Assembly (NCBI GenBank): GCA_016098155.1 | Contig: JAAAJB010000081.1 | Location: 1-64,000, forward strand | Direction: 5' to 3' | From: Actinomortierella ambigua | Lineage: Eukaryota > Mortierellomycota > Mortierellomycetes > Mortierellales > Mortierellaceae | DNA: 64,000 nt | In this document: positions 10,977-24,499 of the stretch, piece after piece | Layout: each line of letters opens with the position of its first letter | Numbering within the stretch: the stretch's first letter is position 1 | Program-made: the position numbers and the translations under genes | Notes under the pieces: model-generated | Told to the model about the DNA's origin: nothing | The model's database searches: none | What the model saw: only the letters and a program-made list of their open reading frames with translations

Positions 10977-13900
10977 ATGAAGCCCTCGGGACCCAGTTTC
11001 TTTTACCTCGGCTCACCCAACCAACCATCATCCACGCCCCTCCCAGTATCCCCATTGACCTCGACCTCGACCTCGTTTCGCCGTCGCCCGCACCAGCTCT
11101 CCCTGCCCAGGAGTGGCAACCGCACAAGGCTAGTGACCTCACCAAAGTCACTTGATAGTGCCACTTTTACTCTTGCCAGTCTCCAGCTCTCGCGCGACCT
11201 AGAGCCTGGTGCAGCATTCCTCCACCATACATCTCGTCATGGATATCACCACGGTTCCAGTGGCAAAATCGATGGTCATTCTCGCGGGGGCAGCCGTTTG
11301 ACCAACAGTCGCCGTCGGGCCCTTAGTTACAGCCCATCACGACGCCATCGCCGTTCGTCCTCATCTCGGTCGAGGTCGCCCAACGAAGTCACGTTTCGAA
11401 CCTCGTATCCATCGAGTATTCTTCAGACGATCATCCAACAGGGTCGTCTCCAACAACAACAGCAACAGCAAGAGCAAGAACAGCAAGAACAACAACACGA
11501 CAATGTACAGATATCCTGGTATGAAGATACCGACAGCCCCGCAGAAGAAGACGACATTGGGATGGATCTCGAAGAGTACCATCGTCAACGCAAGGCGCTC
11601 GAGCAGCGGATGCTGGACCGCGGTGAGGCCGCGGAACGGAGCCGGTCGAGTTTTCTCCGGGCCCGTCGACACTCGGCCGCCTATGTAGTGCAGCATGCCA
11701 AGACGGTCGTCCAACAACAGCGGACCGAGCTCGAGGTCAAGCGCCGTCGCTTGGAGGACGAGATGGACCGCAAGATGGTGCTGGCTTTTGCGCGCAAGAA
11801 GGCCCATCTCCAGGCATCGCGCGAGAATGATCCCTCACGACGCCATCATCGGAGGAAAAGAGACTTGCATGCTCCTTCGGGTCCTGCCCCCTCTTCTTCC
11901 TCACCTTCCTCCTCATCATCAGCAGGAGCAGGAGTAGTGTCGTCGTCGTCGTCGTCAGCCTCGCTAGTATTGGAGAAAAGAACGTCAACAACAACAACGA
12001 CGAGAACGACAACAAGGACAACAACAACAATTGTATCCTCCCCTAAAAATAGAGGCGAGTCATTTCAACAGAATAAGGTCATTGCGGTGCGCGGCGGAAG
12101 AGAGGACAAGAGGAAGAAGGAGGAGGAACAAGACGACGAGAAGGAGGAGGTCGCGATGAGGAAAGGCATGACCCGTTTATTGGGTCACACTTCCTCCACC
12201 TCTCTCGACAGTCCCCGAAGTAGCAATAGCAGGCAACGTAACACAGAGATGGGCATTGTCGCCGATCATCCTCCTCCTCCTAGCTTGCACGGCAGCGTGA
12301 CTAGGGAGCAACAGCACAACATGACCCCGACGACCACTACTCCTACCACCACTACCACTACCGCTTTATTCAATACCCTACGGACGACAAACAATAACAA
12401 TCCCCTAACAACAAATAGTCTCCGTGATGTACGTGGTACGACTGACACTGCAGCACCCCCTCGCCTTGTTCGTAAGCAGGCCACACACACAGCCGTTTCT
12501 CAACCTCTCCCCTCGTCCACTGTTACCCCTGGAATGAACAACGTCGACCCTCGTCTTGAGTGGGCGACGTTGTCGGTACAACGGCATCGTCTTCAGAACG
12601 CCACCACCAAGACGATGCGACTGTTCCAGCGAGCGATTGGTGGTCGGAGCCAAGGGTCATCGTCTCCAAAGGACCTGCTGACCCTCGGATATGACGCTCT
12701 TGTCCAACGCATGGTTTCCAAAGACCTGCTAATGGCTGCAACACGGCTGTTGGAGCTTGCGGGGGCGCTGACACGGATTGATGCGCGGCTGCAACAGCGA
12801 AGGCCGTGTCCGAGGCGGGTGCTCCGCAACCCGGCGCGAATGTTCCTCAGCGCATTCCTCGTCGTTGCACACCCAGCGTACCTCCATACTCCACTGGTAG
12901 CAACACATCCTTCACAGGAGGTAAGTTTTTTTCTTTCTTTCTTTTTTGTTCCTTTGCAGCTCTTTTTTTTCTCCCCTTCCTTTTTTTTTCAGCCCCCTCT
13001 CTGACAAATGCAGATCGGAGAGCTTCCAATGGTTTGGGTGGTACAGTCACAAACGCTGCGTCCACAGCATTATTTTTGTATGAACAAAAACATAACTACC
13101 GAGCATAAAAAAAAAAAAAAACTTCGAATCGCTTCTTTTTCATTCGTTTGGCATCTCATCCCCCGCTATCCCCATTCCCAACCCAATCTCATCTCTCCCA
13201 CTCCACTACACATGCCGTTTTGAATGAGCGACTCATCAGAATCCCCACTCTCCTCATCCCTCGCGATGCAGGATACCAATAGCAACAGCAACACCGACGA
13301 CGGGTTTCAGGCCCTGGTCGATTCGGCCAAGCAGCTTCTCGATGCCCTCGAGACCTGGTTCCGAGCGTCGTTGCCTTCTTCTCAGGCACCGGCCATCGAC
13401 CCCTCACCCTCTGAAACGACAACAACAACAACGAGTGCCGCTGCGCAGGGGGTAGTGGTCCAACAATTCGATCAGGCATGGTCCGTCTACTACGATCGCA
13501 TGATGACCTGGAAGGCCCAGGATCAGGCCCGTCTCGTCGACAGCTTGGTCGCCCATGCGCAGCAGATCGAGGCTCTTTGGCAAACCGTACAACAACAACA
13601 ACAACAACATCAACAAGGAGGTCTTGTGGCCACCGCTTCCGCGGGAACAGAGGCAGAGTGGCGACCTAGGATCGAGGCTCAACGCAGGGATCTAAAGGCC
13701 AAGGCCCGACAGATCGGAGGTCCAGCAGCGGAGGCGCGTGTGGCGGCTGTCTGGGGTGAGACTTTAGGCGGAGGTGAAGGCAGCAGTGGACTGGGCCCAC
13801 CACAACAACAGCAGCATCCTTCACCAGTGAACGCGACGGTCGTGACGGCGCAGGAAGACGAAGAAGAAGAAGGGGGAGCACCACTGCCGCCGAGTTCCGA

Positions 13901-16900
13901 GACGACGATCACCGACATTTCTCGGGCCACTTCAGCAGCCAACACGCCCCCGGCGCCACCATCTTTGCCGACTTTTGTTGCTGAGCCGGCGTCAGCGCCA
14001 TCGCCCATGGACATGGAGGACGTGGTGGCGGGGGTGCAGCCCGTGGAGGTGGCGGCGGCAGCCTCGACTATGGCTGGAAGCAAGCGCCAACGACAGGATT
14101 CAACTAGTCGAGCCATGTCGGTCGACCCTCCATCGCCCCCAACGCGGCATGAGCAACAGGAGCAGGGGCAGGAACCGTTGAAGGAGGAAAAGAGGGTGGT
14201 GCAGGAGCAGGAAGAAGAAAAGCAGACTAAGATTCGTGCATCTGAGAGCGGCAACGAAGGTGACCAAAAGGCGGCGGCGACAGACGTGCCACCATTGGCC
14301 CCCAAAGCCGGTGGCTCGTCGACCAAGGAGGCACCAGCATCCACATCTTCATCTTCCACCAAAGGCACAGCGACGAAGGATCCAAACGCCAAGGCCAAGC
14401 ATGTGATCGACAAGTCTAAGCAGGCGGACGACATGATCGGGAAGCGCATGCCAGCGCGCATGTCCCTCGAAGAGATCGACATGTTCTTGACGAGCTTTGA
14501 CAAGCCTTACCAGATGTCCAATCTCCAGTTCTTGCATGAGATGGCCCTCAACCCCGATTTCCAGATCGACGCCCAGATCACCACCGAGGCCCGGACGGCG
14601 CAACGCCAGGAACGAAGGCGGATAAAATTGCAAGGGCTGACAGCGGGTGTGGCAGCAGCGACCGGCGGATCGTCGTCGTCGTCGTCCTCCTCCTCCTCCT
14701 CCTTGGGTCAGGAAGAGAGGGAGGCACAGTTCCTCCAACAGCATGACCAACAACAGCAACAGGACGCAGCCGCCGAGCTGATGCGCGCCACCAAGGCCTT
14801 GACGCTCGACTATGGGCCTGAGGGGGTAGGGCTTAAAGCCGCGGCGCATGAGCAGTTCCAGGCCCAAGTGCACGAGATGGCGATCACGGCCGTGTTTAGC
14901 GCGATCGAGCGCGACGCGCAACAGGACGCGTTAGGCGTATGGATGCCGACGTTGTTGTCGGCGATTCGCGAGCGGCTGTTGGAGCTGATGCCGTACAAGA
15001 CGGTGCCGCACAAGTTGGTTCTGAAGGAGTTGGACCCAGAGTGGTTGCAGCAGCAGGCGGACAGGAACGTTTTGGAGACGGACAGGCTCATGTTGCTTAT
15101 CGTGGAGATGATGCAAAAGATGTGTGCTCCGGTCCGTGATGACGAGATTAAGGCGATCAGGGAGAGCTTGATGAAGGCTCAGACATTGGGGGCAGGAGAG
15201 GCTGTCGCTGCTCCTGCTGGTCCTTCCACGGCGGCTCAGGAAGAGGGAGAAGGCTCCACGGCATCAGCGGCATCAGCATCAGAATCACCATCAGCATCAA
15301 CATCACCATCAGCATTGAAGAAAACGCGGACGAGGATTCTGGTCGACTGTCTACGCAACATTTTCGAAGTGCTGGATGAGATGCTGTTGGACATGACGAG
15401 ATTCCGTATCTCGGCCCTGCGACCCTATCTCCGGAAGCAGGCCATCCCATATGAGTCTGCAAAGTTCAAGGCGGCACTGGTCGCGAGAGAAAAGAGTCTT
15501 GTCATCACCAAGCACTGGTTGGCGCATGCCGCCAGCCAAGTGGGGGCGACGTCGGCACCGACGGCAGCTACAGCAACCTCAGCTACCACCACTGCAACAA
15601 ACTCTGAAACAGCGCAGGATTCTACCAAAGAGCAACAGGGCTCGACTTCCAACGCCTCGGGATCAGCGTCGAACAAGGGCATGAAGGGCAGCGCGCAGTA
15701 CTACCGGATCTTCACGCAAGGCTACATGAACGTCCTGTTTTCCAAAGTACCGCTCTACGAGGGCCTGTCGTTGCCCGAGACGTTTGATTTGGACGCGATG
15801 CGCATCGAGAGTTTGCAGAACCAGCTGCGTGGGATTTCGTTTGTGGCGGCACTGATGCAGGTGGCCCGACTGAAGACACACCGATTGGGTTCGTGGACCG
15901 GGGCCGACGTGGGCCAGGTGGGGCAGCAGTTGAAGGAGAAGCTCTTTCAACTCATCCGCAGCCAGACGACCACTTTGGAGCAGCTGCAGGATGCGGTGGT
16001 GGAGGCGGTGGAGATGGAGGCCCACCATCATTACCGGTACCAGATGGAGCAACGGCAGCAGCAAAGGTCACCTTCGCCACTGCGCTCACCCTCGACACCA
16101 TCGCCACCGCCACCACCACCTCAACCATTGAGTCCTGAAGATCGTCAGGTGATTGGCAACATGGTCAGCAAGGCGCTCTCGTTTGAGGGCAGCTATATCT
16201 ACGATGCGATCGTCAAGAAGCTGCGGGGGCTGATGCAAAACTATCTGGAGGCGCTGCATGCGAGCGTCGGATCGGGACACAGCGACCAGATGGGTGCGCA
16301 AGGTGGCAGTGATATGGACATGTTGGGCGGCGAAGAGGTCGCGGGTCCGTTTGCGACGACGACCATCGTCACCGAACAAGGTGGCAAGCCCAAAGTGGTG
16401 CTCAAGGACCCGAGACAGCTGCAGCAATTGGGGTTGGGTGATGTCGCGTATGAGCTGCTGCCCGTCATTCGTGATATCCGTCTCTTGGCTCAGTACAACA
16501 CGGAGGCGTACAAGGATTGGTATGATGACATTTTGAAAGCCTTGGTGTCGGCGGTGCCTGCTGCTCCTTCCTCTTCTTCTTCTTCCTCTTCTTCTGCCGC
16601 TGCTGCTGCACCACTAGCACAGAATCAACAAGCAGTAGCGCCATCTCAGGCCCAGCCGCCGTCGGAGCCTCAGCCGCCGGTCCTCAATGACCCTATGGAG
16701 ATTGAGCCGCCTGAAGCGGAAGCAGCAGAAGCACCACCACCACCGCTACCAACAACAACAACAGCAACAACAGTAGCAGCAGCGACAGTGGCAGCGGCGG
16801 CACCACCGACCAGTGACCAGCCAAAGGCCCCACCCAAGCCACAGAGGCCAAAGAAAAAGAAGGCACCTGCTACCACTGCCACCACCACGACAGCCAAGGC

Positions 16901-17810
16901 GAGCGACAAAACGACCGAGACGGGCCAGCTGCCTTTAGAGTCGTCGGAACAGGCACCTGTCGGAGGCGGCGCCGTGGACGAGGCGGCCAAGCCTGCCCCT
17001 AAACCTGCGCGCAAGAGAAGTACGAGCGCCAAGAAGAAGAAGAAGGAGGAGGAGGAGGAAGAGGCTGTGGGAGGAAAAGAGGTGGACGTGGATGCGACCA
17101 AGGCGGTAGTGGCCGAGATGGAAGCATCTGAGAAGGTCGAGGGAGAGGAGGCGGAGGAGAAGAATACGACAACAACAACGACAACGAAGAAGAAGAGGGC
17201 GACGTCGACCCCGAAGCAACAAGGGAGGAAAAAGAAGGAGGAAGGGCAGCCACAAGACGATGAGGATGACCATACCGCGGGCCCTTCTGTCACTGCACCT
17301 GCACCTGCCCCTGCACGGCCGCGGCCGCGATCAAAGTCGCAGTCCACCAAGCCCCGGCCGCGACCACGGCCTCTAGCACCGGCACCTGCGCCACCGGCAC
17401 CGGCACTGGTATTGGTGCCACGCATGGAGCCAACTCAGCAGATACAGCCGATGGTGATGCCGGCGGCTACTCTCGAGTCCACGGAGGCTTTGCCCATGTT
17501 GCCCATGTCGCTTGACACCACCAGTGTCACCACCACCGTGGCACAGGCGGATGCAGTTCCTCAAGGCATTATCGAGCCACCACAGACAACCATGGTCATC
17601 ACCACCACCACCCCATCGACGCAAGTGGCTGAGAAGGCAGGAGGTGAACTTGCTGCTGATGCTCCGGCTGTTGTCCAACTGGCACCTCGCCAACAAGAGT
17701 CGGTTGTCATCAACGCCATGCCGGACCAGTTCCCATCATCTTCATCACTACCACCACCACCACCGCCAGAAGCAGCATCGTCGTCTCCTCCACCTCCCTC
17801 CTCAACTTAG
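10977..17810 (+). CDS. TCP11/Sok1-type protein, very long and low-complexity rich
   Basis: Proposed exons 10977-12920 and 13272-17810 give 2160 residues. The N-terminal part has Arg/Ser-rich disorder, then a basic helix (EQRMLDRGEAAERSRSSF, VVQQQRTELEVKRRRLED) and a segment ending ARMFLSAFLVVAHP. After the intron, FQALVDSAKQLLDALETWF continues the same domain. The TCP11 core follows: MPYKTVPHKLVLKELDPEWL, RILVDCLRNIFEVLDEMLLD, ISALRPYLRKQAIPYE, YYRIFTQGYMNVLF, and LPVIRDIRLLAQYNTEAYKD. About 600 C-terminal residues are Pro/Thr/Lys/Glu-rich disorder with poly-Ser and poly-Gln blocks. Yeast Sok1 was found as a suppressor of PKA loss; mammalian TCP11 acts in sperm. A TGA sits directly before the ATG at 13224, so the two halves can join only by splicing; CAG at 13269-13271 keeps frame. 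A separate start at 13224 is the alternative. Confidence 0.8.
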
Positions 17811-18466
17811 AAAAACTTCCTCATATACATTTTTTTGGCTTTGAAAAAAATTCTAATTTTTATTTGTTTTTTGGTTTTCTTTTCGCAAGCGATATGGTAC
17901 ACAGAAGGCATTTGAGGCAAAAGGGTGTTTTTTTTCCCTCAAGAAACAAAAGAAAAAAAAAGGTGTCCTCAAGTGGGATAAAAAAAAACGTGCAAAAGGG
18001 TGACATAGAAAGGGGGGAAAAGGAAAAAGGTAAAAGAAAAAAGAAAAACAGTGATGAGGGACGAGAACGATTTCGTTAAGGAGGTCGTGACATGGAGGGA
18101 AGACACCACGAAAAGAAAAGAAAAGAATAAAAAAAAAGTTATTAGGAGATGTTGGATATGTGTTTTGTGTGAACTGGGGTGTGTTGTGTAGCATGGAACG
18201 GGGTGGTCGGTACGTTTGTTGCGTTGCGTTTGGGTTGTTGGCATTAGAAATGACGGAACAAGCGAACGAAAGACAAAAAAAAACAAGAACAATAGAAAAA
18301 AGAAAAGGTGGAGAAGGAAAGCAGACAAAAATGCAATTGAGAGGGAGAAAAAACGCAAAACAAGAAAACAGAAGGGTGGTGGTAGGACTGGAGAACGGAT
18401 AGCTTTCGGAGATGCTGCGTAAAAAACGGACAGTTTTGTTGTTGTTGGTGGGGGTTTGTTTCTTTT
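17811..18466. other. Convergent intergenic region, TCP11 and BRE1
   Basis: About 650 bases of A- and GA-rich DNA between facing 3' ends. No supported gene. Confidence 0.6.
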
Positions 18467-21400
18467 TTAGAGGTAGATCTCCTTGACATCCTTTGCGCCA
18501 AAGTTCTCACGACAGGTCGGGCACTTGCGCTGGCGATACTCCATTTGGTTGTCCATACAGCTCTTGCAAAAGACATGCATGCACCGCAGAATCACATGTG
18601 ACTTGAAGTTGACATCACACGCCGGGCACTTGAGCAGCTTCAGGTACCGCGCCGCCTGCTTGGCCGCCTCCGACTCTGCCGACGACGTCTCCTGTTTGGA
18701 ATGCTCCTCCACTTTCCGCCGCAACATCTCCGCTTCCTCCTGCGATCGCTTGCGTGCATGCGCCTCGTGCTCATAGTGCTCCGTCCGCTCCTTGAGCAAA
18801 GTCTGCAGCTCCGCTAACCGCTCTTCTTGCCGCGCAAACTTCTCCTTGAACGCCGAGTTTTGCGCCGTAAACTCTTGCAGCTTGCCCTTGTGGACCGTCA
18901 CACTGCTGTGCAGCGTCGCCTGTTCCCGCTCCAACGTCGCCACTTGGTTGTTGAGGTTCCGCTCCCGATCCTCCAGTCGCCGGATCTGGTCCATCTGCAT
19001 GTCCGACTGCCGCTTCAACACCGCCGTCATGTTGGCACTGGCATCCTTGGCCCGGATAAGCAGTGCGCATTTCGACTCTTGCCGTGTCTTGTCCGACAGG
19101 AGCTTGTAGATGAGATCCTCCTTTTGTGCCAGATCAATCACCTTGCGCGACGTTGCCTCCTCCAGCTGGGCCCATGCCGTCGCCACCGTGTGGAGCTCAT
19201 TCACCAACGGCGTCTGGACCGCCTCGTGGGCTTGCACACGCAGCTCCAGCTGCTGGATCGTCTGTTCGTGCTGTTGGATCTTGGCCATCAGACCCTTGAC
19301 TGCATCGTCCAGTTGATCTTCGCCCAACAGGGCCTCCCACCGTGTCAGTCTCTTTGTCAGCTCCTCCACCTGCAGCTTGAGCAACTTTTCGGATGCCAGA
19401 GCGGCCTCCAGCTCCCGTGCCTGCGTGGCCGCCTCGTGCGCAGCCTCGACCTCGAGCGTGAGTCGCTGGATCTGGTCCTCAGCGGCCTTGAGCTTGTTCC
19501 GCATGTCGTCCAAGAGCTGCTTATCCGTCGGGCCGCGGAGATAGAATGCAAACGCCTCCCGATCGCCCGTCTTGGCGGCCAGCATGGTCTGCAACCGATG
19601 AATGTCTGTCGTCAGAGCCAGGATCCGGTCCTTGCGCGTGTTGGCGATTTTGCGAATCTCTTGGTTCTGTTGCATCTCATAGTCGTCCTTCGTGCACCGT
19701 GCTTCATACATTTGTTGGAATTTGTCGCGGCTGTCTCGCACCCGCGAAATGTCGTTCTCCAGCTTCTTGAGCTCTGCCTCGAGCGTCGCCCGCCGCGTCT
19801 TCTCCTCCATCTCTAGGTTGTCCATAAACTTGCGTCGGCTCGCATGCAACTCGTCCAGATCTGCCCGCAGCTTTGTCGCCTCGTTCCGGTAGTGATCGGC
19901 GTCATTACGCACATATTGCATCTGGACCAGCAAGGTCTTGTACTGCGCAGAGTCCTGGATCCGCTCGTCCGGCAGCTGGGTCAGCTGTAGTCGCAGAGCA
20001 TCAACCTCGTTCTTTAGCTGGATACGATGCATCTTCATCTCATCGAGCTCAACCAACCGTGTCCGTGCTAGCTCGCGGAACTGGAGCAACTCTTCCTTGG
20101 TCGCATCACTATCCTTGCCTCCTTCATTCAGACCTGGCGTCGTCGAGGCGGAAGCGCCGCCATTATAATTTTCGCCAAAGACACTACCAGAGGAAACCGC
20201 CTGCACCAGCTTGCTCCGCTCGCGATCAAAGCTCTTCTCGACCCGACGCAACCGTTCTTTAGAATCATCTAGTTCGTCCGCCGTCTCCTGTAACCGATTC
20301 CGCGTCATCTCGAGCTCGTTGCGGAGCCTGAGCACTTGCTCTGTGAAATCATGACACTTGGCCTGCAACTGGTCGATATTACTCTGTCCCTTCTTGTACA
20401 GCTCCTCGAGTTTGGTATGCTCTTCAGACAATTGGCGGACGGCACCACTCTCCTTGACTGATGGATCTGTTTGATGTGTACGATGCATGCATGAAAGGGT
20501 GATAAAAAATAATGATGGTCAGCAACAGAAAAGAACGTAAAAAACAATAGAATTGTATCATCAAAAAAAGCCCTTTCTTGCATGCACAATGCCAGCGGAG
20601 TACTTGCCAGAATCACGCAAAGACGCCCAAAATGACTCGCGCTGTTCCGACCATTGCTCGATCAGCTGGAGGAGTTTTAGAACGACTTGTTTTGTATACT
20701 CTGATCTCTCTGTCAATGAAGTCTTTAATGCACCCTCTGTGATGTCCTTGATCTCTTTTCGTTCGGCTGTCTGCTCAGGTCCATTCAAGAGGAAGGAAGC
20801 AAAGCTAGTGCCATCTGGATATAGAAGAGAGATAAAAGTCAGTTTCCCAATGTCAAAATCTGGCGCCATGCAAATGCAACATTTGTCCATGGCCTGGTCA
20901 ACGACAAACAAAAAAGTGCTACCTTTCAAGATCAAATCCTCCGGTTCAAACTTGAGGTTGACTCGAGCCATAAGCATCTTTAGATCATCCAGAAACTATG
21001 TTGTTGGAGCGGCACAATTGGAGGCACATGAAGGATAAAAGGAAGGAAGAAAGAAAAAGGTCCGGGTGGTAAATATGGGTCAGGTTAGCCAACACAAACA
21101 AAAGGCAAAAAAAAACTTTGGGGTGGGTGCACGAGGCGTAACAAAGATGTTCAATCAAAACTGAAAGATACGTACTTGCTCCCAATAAATGCTGATGGTG
21201 CTGAGGTGCGACTCGTAATCGGCTTGGCTCTTCTTCAAAGTCTCGATAGTTTCCTGTGCCCGGGCATTTTCACGTTTGTATTCTTGCATTTGCCGCCAGA
21301 TGGCCTCCTTTTGAAAGTTGTGAAGAACCTCCTATCCAAGACAGCAGCATGAAAAAAGAAAAGGAAAAAAAAAGAAAAAAGGAAGGATGTGTTATTTTCA

Positions 21401-21932
21401 ACATTGGAAGATGAGCAGGGCTTGGTGCTTTTATCACAAGAAGGAATGTCATCGTCCACGGGATGTCAGCCCTCTCTCTATATCTCAGGCGGCTTTGCTT
21501 AAATCTCTCGCATAGTAGCTCGATATTGAGATAAACATCCGAATACCACGCAGGGCAAAGTCGATTGCGCGGCTCTTGTTCCCTGGCATTATTCTTTTTA
21601 TTTTTGTTTTCTTTCCGTATTGAAAAGGACAGAACCGGGTCACTTTCAGACCCGAGAAGGAGATAAACCCTCCCACTTGATGAAGCAATAAATTGTATAT
21701 CCAGCATTTGGTTGAATGGGGGTTGTAGACTTACTTCGGCTGGAGTCATGGCCTCGGTATCGTCCTTGATAGGGTTGGACTGAGCAGGGCTTGAGCTACC
21801 GATGAACTGGCGCTTGTTGGAAGGAGGCTGAAAAGGACGAGGAGAGGCGCTATTGGTGGCAGCATGCTCTGCTGCAATAGGTATGCCTCCATCGTCAGTA
21901 AGACGACGCTTACGGATGCTTATGTCTTCCAT
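18467..21932 (-). CDS. BRE1: E3 ubiquitin ligase Bre1 (histone H2B monoubiquitination)
   Basis: Minus-strand exons 21735-21932, 21176-21331, 20923-20995, 20608-20814 and 18467-20466 give 877 residues in one frame. The C-terminus is a C3HC4 RING (CPAC, CMHVFCKSC, CPTC) ending DVKEIYL, the Bre1/RNF20 hallmark; before it lie about 600 residues of coiled coil. The N-terminus has KEAIWRQMQEYKREN and HLSTISIYWEQ, matching the Bre1 Rad6-binding region. Bre1 works with Rad6 to ubiquitinate H2B during transcription elongation. Two gene-structure points: the last intron starts with GC (GCAAGT at 20602-20607), the only donor that fits the phase; and the 20815-20922 intron is 108 bases with no in-frame stop. 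The last acceptor could be at 20467-20468 or nine bases further on. Confidence 0.94.
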
Positions 21933-22139
21933 TTTAGAAGCGGCTACGCTGTTATCCTTGGTTGGGCTTATGGTGGGCACACACTTCAATTTGGGGGACG
22001 TGGGTGGAGAATGAGATGGGTAGAGAGCGATCGAAAAAGCAATCAAAAGTAATCACAGTCTAGAAAATGCATCAACAATGAAGAAAGCGATCAGTAAAGC
22101 TGTACTCGATGAATGATGGACATTGGTGTCCATGGAGCG

Positions 22140-22232
22140 TGTATGTGAGTGAGTGAGAGAGTGAGTGGGAGTGAGAGTGAGAGTGAGAGCGAATGAGTAT
22201 GCGAGTCAGTGAGTGTGAGTGAGTGTGAGCGA
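22140..22232. repeat. Degenerate GAGT/GTGA simple repeat
   Basis: Roughly 90 bases built from GTGAGT and GAGAGT variants upstream of BRE1. Confidence 0.85.
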
Positions 22233-22648
22233 ATGCAATAACATACCAACAACAACGATCGTTCTTTTGTTTTCAATACAAGTGAAAATGTAGGTGTTGA
22301 TGAGGAACAGGAGTGGAGAGTAAGAATGAAGACGAGGAAATGAAGTCGGGTTTAGAGACAGAGGAAGAGGGGGGGTGGTGGCAGTGGGGCAAGTGTGCAA
22401 CGAAGGAATCAATTATGGCAAGAAGCACAATAATAATAACAACGACAGAAGCAGCAACGACAGCCTAACAACAACAACAGCAGCAGCAGCAGCAGCAACA
22501 ACAGCAAGAAGACAAAGAAGAAGAACAGGAAGAAGGTTGTCTCGCCATTCAGTCTTTCACTCTCTTTCTGTGAGAGTGTAAACAGACGACCCAAAACATT
22601 TTAGAGCAGAGGGCTGAGAGAGAGTGGCGACCCAGAGGTGCGACGATT

Positions 22649-22680
<32 letters not shown>

Positions 22681-24493
22681 CAGTCACTTAGCCCCCCACC
22701 CGTGACGTGGTATGGGGGGAGGGAGGGGGCACCAGCCAAGTCGAGGCAGCCCTCACTCTACTCACCTCTCCACCCAATAATAGGGCTCGCAGAGGGCCTC
22801 TAGAGTAACATGTGTAGCAGCAGTGTGGTGCCAGCAGCAGCAGCAGGTGACCGATGACTGCTCCTTCGATACTTTGCCCTACTTTTGATGATTCCCGACC
22901 AATTTGTCTCAGATCGTCTGCAGAAACAAAACACCCTGTCTAAACACATCAGCATGACCCAAGCCCAAGGGACAACCTCCAAAGTCTGCTTTTTTTGTCC
23001 TTCTGCACAGCGATTGGCGGCCACCAACATTTTTGGCGCCAAAAAAAAAAAGGTGCTATCTGTTCTCGAGTAGTCTCAGTTCTCTCTCCCTCTCCTCTCC
23101 GATTCCGTGCTCATTCATTCCACACACACACACACACAAAAGAGAGTACCACAAGGGCAGAACACAAAGAGAAAGTAACAGAGTAGCATCTTCGGTTAGG
23201 ATTGTCGAGCCATAAACTCCGACTGACTTACCCCAGGCAGTGGGAACGAAAACGTAAAGAAAGGTGGCCATGTAGACTGTGTCATAGTTCTGCCGAGGTT
23301 GCTTGGAGACAAATGAGCAGAAGGAACAAATGAAGGAGAAAAAAAAAAAGAGGGCACAGAGACAAAAAAAAAGTTCCTCTGCTTGTTGGCCATGTGTAGG
23401 TGTGAGCAGCTCTGTGAACAAACAAAAAATAGGTGGAGATGAAAGAGCACAACAACACCTTCAACACGATCATTGTCTGTTACTTGTATATGGCTGATTG
23501 TTGGACAACAAAGTCGAATTGATAATCAAGAAGCTGTTTGATCGAGAGAGAAACACCATTGGGCGTAGACAACTTTGAGGCCTTCTTATGGGCTTCGCTC
23601 CCTGCCATCATGCCTCTGAATGAACACCCATTCTGTCAGTGAAGCCAGCAGAAGTGAGAGACCTTTTTTGTTTCTCACTCTCACACCCCTGTACGAAAAC
23701 AGATTAACCTTTCATAGGCAAAGACTACTACAGTTTGAGTTTGAGCCTGTTGAAATGGCAGAGGGACACCTTTTTCTTTGCGAGGTTTGCGGAGGTCCAT
23801 TCGGTCTGCTCCGCTCACACAAGCAACATGTATCTTTTCCCTCAGTTGTCGCTGCATTATTGCTTGCGTACAACGGGTGTATTTTTCGACCTCTTGGTTT
23901 GGTACCAATTTGAGCACCTGTTTTCCAGAGTTGGCAATCTCCTGTCACCTCTCCTTTTGTACGCCATGCACATACACAAAAATGAGGGGTGGTGGGTGGG
24001 TGGGTGCACAAACGCAAAGTGCTGGACATCCAAACGCTTCGCCACGCGAACAACCTCCATTCCTTTGTCCTACTTTTCATAAAGACATGAATGACAGAAG
24101 GAGAAAAATAAAACTCTATTGATCCCCAGGGACAGTGAATCATTGTTTTGGTCGCTTTACTCGCTTGCACGACAATACTAATCGCATCAAAGATGCACAA
24201 CCTTTCCTTCCACCATCGGAGGCTCCCTGTTCTTGTTATCATCGCTAGCGAGAACACGCAAGAGTTTTTGTTGTCATTCTTGGCTGGACTTCTTGTTGAA
24301 GGTAGTGCGAGGCTAATCTCACGGCTGGTCACAGTCTTGTCGAAAACAAATCAGCAGTTCGCTCCCAGTTCAAAGTTGATGGGCAACTCTGTTCAAGACC
24401 GATGGGTCAACAGAAGGAGATCGGTCAATATATATCGAGCGAGAGCACGAACTTTGTCCCTATCCAAAGACCGACTTACTCCCTTTCATTGCT

Positions 24494-24499
24494 TATAAA
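24494..24499 (+). promoter_or_regulatory. Candidate TATA box of the carboxylesterase gene
   Basis: TATAAA 224 bases before the ATG, followed by a long CT-rich tract (24510-24690) that would form the leader. A strong TATA box fits a regulated secreted enzyme. The match is by sequence alone. Confidence 0.5.

Noticed and set aside
13224..17810. Independent gene starting at 13224
   Set aside because: The ORF lacks the N-terminal half of the TCP11 domain, which is found directly upstream and joins in phase. Kept only as a possible alternative start.
20815..20922. Treating this segment of BRE1 as coding
   Set aside because: Stop-free, but it has splice-site consensus at both ends and interrupts the family pattern, so it is annotated as an intron.
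23712..24332. 206-codon minus-strand ORF between BRE1 and the esterase
   Set aside because: No recognisable domain, odd composition, and it overlaps the upstream region of the esterase. Kept as intergenic.
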